Below are positions 7,407 to 13,108 of a stretch of DNA of 22,076 nt, one piece after another. This DNA comes from GCA-003244245 sp035463315 (GTDB lineage: Bacteria; Actinomycetota; Actinomycetes; Mycobacteriales; Pseudonocardiaceae): NCBI GenBank assembly GCA_035463315.1, contig DATHTJ010000058.1, positions 1 to 22,076 on the forward strand, given 5' to 3'. The notes under the pieces were generated by a model. It was not told where the DNA came from and searched no databases. It saw only the letters and a program-made list of their open reading frames with translations. The position numbers were made by a program, and so were the translations under genes. The number at the start of each line of letters is the position of its first letter. Position 1 is the first letter of the stretch.

Positions 7407-8942
7407 ATGCGGATCACCGGAGTCGGGCACGCCGGACTGTTCATCGAGACGATCGCGGGCAGCGTGCTCTGTGATCCCTGGGTCACCCCGGCCTTCTTCG
7501 GCTCGTGGTTTCCCTTCCCGGACAACAGCGACCTGGACTGGGACGCTCTCGGGCAGGCCGACTACCTCTACGTTTCGCACCTGCACCGCGACCACTTCGA
7601 CGCCGAACTGCTGCGCCGGCACGTGCGCAAGGACACCACGGTGCTGCTACCGGACTATCCCACCGACGAGTTGGAGCGCGAGCTCGCTGGTCTCGGGTTC
7701 CGGACCTTCCTGCGCACCCAGTCGGGCGTCCCGGTGCAACGCGACGGGCTGCGCATCATGATCACCTCGCTGACCGGGCCCAGCGACGGGCCGATCGGTG
7801 ACTCCGCACTGTCCCTGGACGACGGCCGCACCGTGATCCTCAACCAGAACGACGCTCATCCGCTGGACATCGAGCAGCTCCGCGACTTCGGCGACGTGCA
7901 CGGGTACTTCACTCAGTTCTCCGGAGCGATCTGGTGGCCGATGGTCTATGACCTACCCGAGGGCGCGCGCAAGGAGTTCGCCCGCCGCAAGCGGGCCGGG
8001 CAGAGCGACCGGGCCCTGCGCTACATCGACGCCGTCGGCGCCGCGCACGTGTTCCCCACCGCCGGTCCACCCTGCTTCCTCGACGAGGAACTCTTCGGCG
8101 TCAACGGTCTCGGTCGCGACGGGGACAGCATCTTCACCGACCAGGTGGAGTTCCTGACCGAGCTACGGACGCAGCGTCCGGCGGTGTCGGCGCACCTGCT
8201 GTTGCCGGGCAGCGTCGCCGAGCTGGACGGGCCGCGCTGCGAGCTCACCCACCGCCACTCGGCAGCCGAGATCGAGCACATCTTCGGCGACAAGACCGCC
8301 TACCTGCGTGACTACCAGGCCCGAGCGCAACCCGCCCTGGCCCGGGAGCGAGCCAGCCGGGCGTCGGTGCCCGCTGACCTGCTTGAGCAGCTCAAGCAGT
8401 GGTGGGAGCCGCTGCTCACACGCGCCGAGAACATCTGCACCGGCGTCGGTGGCCCGGTGCGCCTGGACGTCGGCGAGCACTCGCTGGTGGTCGACTTCAC
8501 CGCGCGCGAGGTGCGCGAGTTCGCCGGCGAGCACTGCCGCTACCGGCTGTCCACCTCGGCGGATCTGGTCGCCACCAACCTTGCCCGCCGTGAGGTGGAC
8601 TGGTCGAACAGCCTGTTCCTGTCCCTACGGTTTCGGGCCAGCCGGATCGGTCAGTACAACGAGTTCGTCTACATCTTCTTCAAGTGCCTGTCGCCTGAGC
8701 GCATCGACTACGTCGAGAACTGGTACGAGGAGCTCAACGACGACGGCACGGACATCGAGCTGGACGGCTGGCAAGTGCAACGCCGCTGCCCACACCTGCG
8801 CGCCGACTTGGCCAAGTTCGGCTCTGTCGAGGACGGGGTGCTCACCTGCGCCCTGCACGGCTGGCGCTTCGACCTCGCCAACGGTCGCTGCCTCACCGCA
8901 GCTGGGCACCCCATTCGCGCCACACCGCTTCCCCGTGAGTAA
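7407..8942 (+). CDS. Metallo-beta-lactamase fold protein fused to a C-terminal Rieske [2Fe-2S] domain
   Basis: A 511-residue protein in two parts. The N-terminal metallo-beta-lactamase-type hydrolase domain carries HLHRDH (58-63), matching the HxHxDH metal motif, followed by the NQNDAHPLD region. The C-terminal Rieske domain has C461-P-H463 and C481-x2-H484, both complete ligand pairs. The pairing recalls CMP-N-acetylneuraminate hydroxylase (CMAH), though the Rieske part lies at the opposite end from what I recall for the animal enzyme. I also recall a mycobacterial protein of similar size (Rv3818), unverified. The substrate is unknown; it is probably a cytoplasmic oxidoreductase or hydroxylase. 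GAGGAG at 7396-7401 supports the ATG. It ends four bases from the stop of the convergent 40-aa gene. Confidence 0.92.
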   Translation: MRITGVGHAGLFIETIAGSVLCDPWVTPAFFGSWFPFPDNSDLDWDALGQADYLYVSHLHRDHFDAELLRRHVRKDTTVLLPDYPTDELERELAGLGFRTFLRTQSGVPVQRDGLRIMITSLTGPSDGPIGDSALSLDDGRTVILNQNDAHPLDIEQLRDFGDVHGYFTQFSGAIWWPMVYDLPEGARKEFARRKRAGQSDRALRYIDAVGAAHVFPTAGPPCFLDEELFGVNGLGRDGDSIFTDQVEFLTELRTQRPAVSAHLLLPGSVAELDGPRCELTHRHSAAEIEHIFGDKTAYLRDYQARAQPALARERASRASVPADLLEQLKQWWEPLLTRAENICTGVGGPVRLDVGEHSLVVDFTAREVREFAGEHCRYRLSTSADLVATNLARREVDWSNSLFLSLRFRASRIGQYNEFVYIFFKCLSPERIDYVENWYEELNDDGTDIELDGWQVQRRCPHLRADLAKFGSVEDGVLTCALHGWRFDLANGRCLTAAGHPIRATPLPRE

Positions 8943-8946
8943 CGGA

Positions 8947-9069
8947 TCAGCGGCCCCGCTGCTGCCACCACCAGCGGATGAGTACGACCAGAGCGGCGAG
9001 CAAGCCAAAAAGGATCACCAGCTGTCCGGCAGTGGAGGACAGTCCGGTGGGGTCGGCCTGGGTGAGCAC
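8947..9069 (-). CDS. Small single-pass membrane protein (40 aa)
   Basis: A short frame starting at GTG encodes a polar N-terminus (LTQADPTGLSSTAGQ), one hydrophobic helix (LVILFGLLAALVVLI, ~17-31) and a basic tail RWWWQQRGR, i.e. a membrane miniprotein with its C-terminus predicted in the cytoplasm. It is too short for most gene callers. Support comes from coding-like composition, tail-to-tail packing four bases from the MBL-Rieske stop, and a -10-like TATCGT (9081-9076) exactly six bases before the GTG, the pattern of leaderless actinobacterial genes. It is divergent from the DUF3046 gene 41 bases away. Function is unknown. Confidence 0.52.
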   Translation of the reverse strand: MLTQADPTGLSSTAGQLVILFGLLAALVVLIRWWWQQRGR

Positions 9070-9075
9070 CCCAGC

Positions 9076-9110
9076 ACGATAACCCGGAAGCGGGCACCTA
9101 ACCTGGCTGA
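9076..9110. promoter_or_regulatory. Back-to-back leaderless promoters
   Basis: Only 41 bases separate two divergent GTG starts. On the plus strand TAACCT (9099-9104) ends six bases before the DUF3046 GTG at 9111. On the minus strand TATCGT (9081-9076) ends six bases before the GTG at 9069. Both fit TANNNT with transcription starting at the initiation codon, so both messages would lack a 5' UTR. No clear -35 is seen, and neither gene has a good ribosome site. Confidence 0.5.
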
Positions 9111-9305
9111 GTGCGGATAACCCACTTCCGGCAGCGGATGGACGAGGAGTTCGGCCCGGTCAGAGCCGCCGCGCTGGCCCATGACCACGTGTTCGCCGAG
9201 CTCGGCGGCCGCACGGTGGACGGGGCGCTGGAGGCGGGGATCGACACCAAGCGAGTGTGGGCCGTGATGTGCGCCGCATTTGACGTTCCCGAAGAGCGAC
9301 GCTGA
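9111..9305 (+). CDS. DUF3046 family protein
   Basis: A 64-residue soluble protein matching DUF3046 throughout: RITHFRQRMDEEFG at the N-terminus, then AHDHVFAELGGRTVDGALEAG and a C-terminal RVWAVMCAAFDVPEERR. Its gene habitually precedes recA in actinobacteria, for example in mycobacteria, yet I know of no assigned function. The GTG at 9111 is preferred over the internal ATG at 9138 because family members begin with this segment. It has no strong Shine-Dalgarno sequence but does have a -10-like TAACCT six bases upstream, suggesting a leaderless message. A hairpin at 9361-9377 separates it from the recA promoters. Confidence 0.88.
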   Translation: MRITHFRQRMDEEFGPVRAAALAHDHVFAELGGRTVDGALEAGIDTKRVWAVMCAAFDVPEERR

Positions 9306-9360
9306 CCTTTCTCCCCCCGGCGTGTCCGTCTCTCGTGCTCGGTGTGTCGGCTTCGGGGAG

Positions 9361-9377
9361 CGCCGCTGGGCGCGGCG
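9361..9377 (+). terminator. GC-rich hairpin between DUF3046 and recA
   Basis: CGCCGC (9361-9366) pairs with GCGGCG (9372-9377) across a five-base loop, 56 bases after the DUF3046 stop and just upstream of the recA promoters. There is no T-tract, so it would be a weak or partial stop at best. Confidence 0.3.
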
Positions 9378-9401
9378 AGCGAGCACACCGGCGTGTCGTT
9401 C

Positions 9402-9430
9402 CTGACATCGAACACGTGTTCGCCTAGGCT
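9402..9430 (+). promoter_or_regulatory. recA distal promoter with LexA (SOS) box in its spacer
   Basis: CTGACA (9402-9407) and TAGGCT (9425-9430) form a -35/-10 pair with an ideal 17-base spacer. The spacer contains the perfect 14-base palindrome CGAACACGTGTTCG (9409-9422), which fits the actinobacterial/Gram-positive LexA consensus CGAAC-N4-GTTCG. LexA bound here would block RNA polymerase directly, so this promoter should fire only when LexA is cleaved after DNA damage. The geometry is read directly; regulation follows from known SOS boxes. Confidence 0.9.
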
Positions 9431-9482
9431 GTTGTCCGCAGCCGGTCCTCTGTCCACAGATCCGGCGCGCGTTGCCGCAAAG

Positions 9483-9504
9483 TGTCGGTCTCACCGCCTA
9501 GCGT
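9483..9504 (+). promoter_or_regulatory. recA proximal promoter of the PafBC-dependent RecA-NDp type
   Basis: TGTCGGT (9483-9489) followed by a -10 TAGCGT (9499-9504) fits the RecA-NDp motif, tTGTCRgtg then eight bases then TANNNT, used by the mycobacterial PafBC activator for LexA-independent DNA-damage induction. Transcription would start near 9511, giving a leader of about 37 bases before the ATG at 9548. This also argues against a longer RecA starting at 9482, which would lie inside the promoter. Confidence 0.8.
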
Positions 9505-9547
9505 CGGTGCCGACCCAGAAGAACCGACCAGTGAGGTGGACCGTCAG

Positions 9548-10588
9548 ATGGCATCAGCACCGGACCGGGAGAAGGCGCTCGAGCTCGCCTTGGCCCAGAT
9601 CGACAAGCAGTACGGCAAGGGCTCGGTGATGCGCCTTGGCGAGGAGGGCCGCGCGCCTGTCGAGGTGATCCCCACTGGCTCCATCGCGTTGGACGTGGCA
9701 CTGGGCATCGGCGGCCTGCCTCGTGGCCGGGTGGTGGAGGTGTACGGCCCGGAGTCTTCCGGGAAGACCACCGTCGCCCTGCACGCCGTGGCCAACGCCC
9801 AGCGGGCCGGTGGGATCGCCGCGTTCATCGACGCTGAGCACGCGCTGGATCCCGACTACGCGAAGGCACTCGGGGTGGACACCGACGCCCTGCTGGTCTC
9901 TCAGCCCGATACCGGGGAACAGGCACTGGAGATCGCGGACATGCTGATCCGCTCCGGCGCGCTAGACGTGATGGTCATCGACTCAGTGGCCGCCCTCGTG
10001 CCGCGGGCAGAGATCGAGGGCGAGATGGGCGACGCGCACGTCGGCCTGCAGGCCCGGCTGATGAGCCAGGCGCTGCGAAAGATCACCGGTGCGTTGAGCA
10101 ACTCGGGCACCACCGCGATCTTCATCAACCAGCTCCGGGAGAAGGTGGGAGTTTTCTTCGGCTCTCCGGAGACCACCACGGGTGGCAAGGCACTGAAGTT
10201 CTACGCCTCGGTGCGGCTGGATATCCGCCGGATCGAGACGCTCAAGGACGGCGGGGATGCGGTCGGCAACCGCACCCGCGTCAAGGTGGTGAAGAACAAG
10301 TGCGCCCCACCATTCAAACAAGCGGAGTTCGACATTCTGTACGGCCACGGGATCAGCAAGGAGGGCTCGCTGATCGATCTGGGCGTGGAGCAGGGCGTCG
10401 TCCGCAAGTCGGGTGCCTGGTACACCTACGAGGGCGATCAGCTCGGCCAGGGCAAGGAGAACGCGCGCAAGTTCCTCGGCGACAACCCGGACATTGCTGC
10501 CGAGATCGAGAAGCGGATCAAGGACAAGCTCGGCATTGGCGCGAAGCTGGACGCTGATCAGACCGTGCCGGCCCCGGTGGACTTCTGA
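9548..10588 (+). CDS. recA: Recombinase RecA
   Basis: ATP-dependent strand-exchange recombinase that forms filaments on single-stranded DNA, drives homologous recombination and triggers LexA self-cleavage. The 346 residues are normal for the family. Seen are Walker A GPESSGKT (67-74), the catalytic Glu in DAEHALD (~97), Walker B VMVIDS (141-146) and the DNA-binding L2 loop near INQLREK-GSPETTTGG (~193-213). No intein is present. The ATG at 9548 is chosen because GAGGTGGA (9533-9540) lies seven bases upstream and the protein starts as its relatives do; the longer frame to 9482 overlaps the promoter. The L2 loop reads VGVFFG where IGVMFG is usual. recX follows after 34 bases. Confidence 0.99.
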   Translation: MASAPDREKALELALAQIDKQYGKGSVMRLGEEGRAPVEVIPTGSIALDVALGIGGLPRGRVVEVYGPESSGKTTVALHAVANAQRAGGIAAFIDAEHALDPDYAKALGVDTDALLVSQPDTGEQALEIADMLIRSGALDVMVIDSVAALVPRAEIEGEMGDAHVGLQARLMSQALRKITGALSNSGTTAIFINQLREKVGVFFGSPETTTGGKALKFYASVRLDIRRIETLKDGGDAVGNRTRVKVVKNKCAPPFKQAEFDILYGHGISKEGSLIDLGVEQGVVRKSGAWYTYEGDQLGQGKENARKFLGDNPDIAAEIEKRIKDKLGIGAKLDADQTVPAPVDF

Positions 10589-10622
10589 TGCTCCCGACCC
10601 GTACCGAGGCCCAGGAGCTGTG

Positions 10623-11180
10623 ATGAGTGACCCCGGCCCCTGCGGGTCTGCGCGGGAAGAGGACCTCCCGGATACCAAGACCATGAGTCCCGCGGCTCAG
10701 GCGCAGAAGGTCTGCCTGCGCCTTCTCACGACGCGGCCGCGCAGCCGGGCCGAGCTGGCCGATGCCCTGCGCAGGCGTGGGGTTCCTGAGGCGGTCGGCG
10801 AGCCAGTGCTCGACCGCCTGAGTGAGGTGGGTCTGGTGAATGACGCTGCCTTCGCTGAGTCACAGGTGCACTCCGGGCACAGCCATCGCGGCCTGAGCAG
10901 GTGGGCATTGAGCACCGAGCTCCGGCGCAGGGGAGTGCCGGATGAGATCGTGAGCGAGGCGATGGAGGCGGTACAGCCCGAGAACGAGGAGCAGCGGGCC
11001 CGCGAATTGGTCCGGCGCAAGCTACGCACCAGTGCTGCGCGGGACACAAGCATCCTGGCGCGCAGACTGGCCGGGATGCTGGCCCGCAAGGGTTACTCCG
11101 AAGGGCTGGCGTTGCGCGTGGTGCGCGACGAGCTCGGTCCGGGCAACTGGTCCACCGAGGCTGAGCCGTGCCCCGACTGA
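10623..11180 (+). CDS. recX: Regulatory protein RecX
   Basis: RecA modulator that binds the RecA filament and restrains its extension and ATPase. The 185 residues show the repeated three-helix RecX modules: KVCLRLLTTRPRSRAELADALRR at ~29-51, VLDRLSEVGLVNDAAFAE at ~62-79, LSTELRRRGVPDEIV at ~96-110, and a C-terminal ARRLAGMLARKGYSEGLALRVVRDEL. The N-terminal ~22 residues are a variable acidic extension. AGGAG (10613-10617) five bases upstream supports the ATG at 10623. It is almost certainly co-transcribed with recA. Its last 88 bases overlap the 3' end of the convergent LysR gene. Confidence 0.95.
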   Translation: MSDPGPCGSAREEDLPDTKTMSPAAQAQKVCLRLLTTRPRSRAELADALRRRGVPEAVGEPVLDRLSEVGLVNDAAFAESQVHSGHSHRGLSRWALSTELRRRGVPDEIVSEAMEAVQPENEEQRARELVRRKLRTSAARDTSILARRLAGMLARKGYSEGLALRVVRDELGPGNWSTEAEPCPD

Positions 11181-12124
11181 CTCACGGACAGTTCCCCGGG
11201 CGCGATGAACTCGACTCCGGCGGGAAGGGTGTCCTGGGCGTGCGCGCCGCTCAGCAGCTGCAGCAGGATGGATCGGAACTCCACAGCGGCTCGGATGGGG
11301 TGCATGTCGGTGCGGTGGGCTAGCGCGATCGTCCGGATCGGAATGGGGGGCGCGAACGGCACGCCACGAAGCTTCGGGCGACTCGGGAGAACCATGCTGG
11401 GAACCACGGCGATTCCGAGCCCAGCCTCGACGAAGCTGAGCACCGCATCCATCTCGCCCCCCTCAATGGCGAACCGCGGCTCGAATCCGGCTCGCTGGCA
11501 GGCTGTCAGGGTCATCGATCTGAGGTCGTAGCCCTCCCGGAACATCACCAGCGGCCGGTCCCGGAGATCCTCGATCCGAAACAAGTCGAGGTCGAGATCC
11601 ATGCTGCGTGGCACGGCAACGGTGAGCTGCTCGCGGAGGATTGGGACGGTGTCCAGGGTCGGATCCCCGCGGTGCAACGGCGAGGTGATCACCGCCAGGT
11701 CGATGGCTCCTTCGGCGAGCTGACGCACCAGGTCCCGCGACCCGCTTTCGTCGATGACGAGTTGGATCCCGGGGTAGCGGGCGCGGAAGTGCGCGAGTGC
11801 GTCGGCCAGCGGACCGGTGCAGAGGCTTGGCGTGGCACCCAGCCGCAGCCGTCCCTGGCGAAGCTCGGCCAGCTCGTGCACCTGTAGCCGGGCGGTCTCG
11901 ACGTCGGCCAGGATCCGCTTGGCAAAGGGGACGAGCACCTCTCCGGCCGGAGTCAGGGTCACGTTGCCCCGGGCCCGATGGAACAGCTCACTGCCCAGCT
12001 CGCGCTCCAGGCAGTGGATCTGTTTGCTCAGCGAGGGCTGAGCGACGTGCGTGAGCTCGGCGGCCCGGGTGAAGTGGCGGGTGCGGGCGACGGCGAGGAA
12101 GTACACCAGTTGCTGTAGCTGCAC
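11093..12124 (-). CDS. LysR-family transcriptional regulator
   Basis: A 343-residue LysR regulator. The N-terminal winged helix-turn-helix (residues ~1-60: QLQQLVYFLAVARTRHFTRA, then AQPSLSKQIHCLERELG) is followed by a LysR effector-binding domain to ~300, with EGGEMDAVLSFVEAGLGIAVVPS typical of that domain. A low-complexity Ser-rich tail (~305-343) encoded antisense to recX makes it longer than usual. It diverges from sdhCAB, its likely target. GTG at 12124 is the start; no Shine-Dalgarno is seen but a -10-like TACGCT ends six bases upstream, suggesting a leaderless, self-regulated message. The effector is unknown. Confidence 0.95.
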   Translation of the reverse strand: MQLQQLVYFLAVARTRHFTRAAELTHVAQPSLSKQIHCLERELGSELFHRARGNVTLTPAGEVLVPFAKRILADVETARLQVHELAELRQGRLRLGATPSLCTGPLADALAHFRARYPGIQLVIDESGSRDLVRQLAEGAIDLAVITSPLHRGDPTLDTVPILREQLTVAVPRSMDLDLDLFRIEDLRDRPLVMFREGYDLRSMTLTACQRAGFEPRFAIEGGEMDAVLSFVEAGLGIAVVPSMVLPSRPKLRGVPFAPPIPIRTIALAHRTDMHPIRAAVEFRSILLQLLSGAHAQDTLPAGVEFIAPGELSVSQSGHGSASVDQLPGPSSSRTTRNASPSE

Positions 12125-12126
12125 CC

Positions 12127-12145
12127 CGATAGCGTAGGGCTATCG
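12127..12145. promoter_or_regulatory. LysR-type operator overlapping the regulator's own -10
   Basis: Perfect 7-base dyad CGATAGC-N5-GCTATCG, containing ATAGC-N5-GCTAT, which fits the T-N11-A LysR box. It lies three bases upstream of the LysR GTG, and the minus-strand -10 candidate TACGCT (12136-12131) sits inside it, so the bound regulator would repress itself. The sdhC start is 125 bases away on the other side. The role is inferred from dyad form and place. Confidence 0.6.
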
Positions 12146-12160
12146 AGACGAGCGTTACCA

Positions 12161-12269
12161 TATCTTGGACCCGTTCCCCGGGCCTGGCCTACCGTCAGGC
12201 ATCGCCGCACGAGCCCCTGGTCCGCACAACCCGCGCGGACGGCGGGTGCCACCGACCCGAATCGACGTC
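12161..12269 (+). promoter_or_regulatory. sdhCAB promoter region and leader
   Basis: Two plus-strand -10 candidates fit TANNNT: TATCTT (12161-12166) and TACCGT (12190-12195). The latter has TTGGAC at 12165-12170 with a long 19-base spacer. The leader carries a hairpin GTCCGC/GCGGAC (12220-12225, 12235-12240). No strong ribosome site precedes the sdhC ATG. Which promoter is used cannot be settled by eye. Confidence 0.3.
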
Positions 12270-13091
12270 ATGACCACCACATCACAATCCCCGAAGCCTG
12301 GGGTGACCCAGTCCGGCCGGGCAGCAATCTCGGCGCGGACACTGCGCACCGACCGCTGGTGGCTGTCACCCTTGGTGACCGCCATCGTGCTGGGTGCCTT
12401 CATCGTCTACACGACGGTTCGACTGTTCATGCGGGATTACTATTGGGTCGGTGAATACCACTACCTCACCCCGCTGTACTCGCCGTGCCTGAGTGCCTCG
12501 TGCGCGCCCGGCTCGTCGCATTTCGGCACCCCGCTGCCGGCGTTTCCGCTGGCACTGCCGCTGCCGATCCTGATCTTCCCCATTCTCGCCGGCTTCCGGG
12601 CCAGCTGCTACTACTACCGCAAGGCCATCTATCGGGCTTTCCTGATGTCGCCGCCCGGATGCGCGGTGTCCGAGCCGGCGAAGAAGTACACCGGGGAGAC
12701 CCGCTTCCCCCTGATTCTGCAGAACCTGCACAGGTATTTCTTCTACCTGGCCAGCGCGCTGCTGCTGATCAACACTTATGACGCCGTGTTGGCCTTCTTC
12801 CCCGCCGACGGTGGCTTCGGGGTGGGGCTGGGCTCGCTGATCCTGCTGGTCAACGTCACCATGCTGTGGCTGTACTCGCTGTCCTGCCACGCCTGCCGGC
12901 ACATCTTCGGCGGCCGGCTCAAGCACTTCTCCCAGCACCCCATCCAGTACTGGTTCTGGACACAGCTGTCCAAGCTCAACGGCCGCCACATGCAGTTCGC
13001 CTGGACGTCGCTGATCACGGTGATGATCACGGACTTCTACATCGTGGCCGTCGCCGCGGGCTGGATCGCCGACCTGCGCCTTTTCAACTGA
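12270..13091 (+). CDS. sdhC: Succinate dehydrogenase membrane anchor subunit (mycobacterial Sdh1 type)
   Basis: Membrane subunit that anchors SdhAB and passes electrons from succinate to the quinone pool. The 273-residue protein has about five membrane helices (~33-52, 91-110, 155-177, 184-204, 243-265). It is a single large anchor, unlike the small SdhC/SdhD pairs, and matches in length the anchor I recall for the mycobacterial Sdh1 operon (Rv0249c). Cys and His residues at helix ends (C113, C131, H154, and C206-H-x-C209-x-H211) are notable because a membrane-embedded Rieske-type cluster has been reported for mycobacterial Sdh1. ATG 12270 begins MTTTSQSPKP; the frame stays open upstream to 12165 but that part looks non-coding. 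sdhA follows after 17 bases. Confidence 0.92.
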   Translation: MTTTSQSPKPGVTQSGRAAISARTLRTDRWWLSPLVTAIVLGAFIVYTTVRLFMRDYYWVGEYHYLTPLYSPCLSASCAPGSSHFGTPLPAFPLALPLPILIFPILAGFRASCYYYRKAIYRAFLMSPPGCAVSEPAKKYTGETRFPLILQNLHRYFFYLASALLLINTYDAVLAFFPADGGFGVGLGSLILLVNVTMLWLYSLSCHACRHIFGGRLKHFSQHPIQYWFWTQLSKLNGRHMQFAWTSLITVMITDFYIVAVAAGWIADLRLFN

Positions 13092-13108
13092 CGAGGACTC
13101 GATACCCC

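Noticed and set aside
9482..9547. N-terminal extension of RecA starting at 9482
   Set aside because: It lies on the RecA-NDp promoter, has no conserved sequence, and a good ribosome site precedes the ATG at 9548.
9548..10588. Possible intein in recA, as in some mycobacteria
   Set aside because: The protein is a continuous 346 residues of normal RecA with no insertion.
10413..10622. Longer RecX starting inside recA
   Set aside because: The added residues are out-of-frame recA sequence; the ATG at 10623 has its own ribosome site.
12866..13108. Longer SdhA starting inside sdhC
   Set aside because: The extra part is Arg/Pro-rich out-of-frame sdhC; the flavoprotein family start fits the ATG at 13109.
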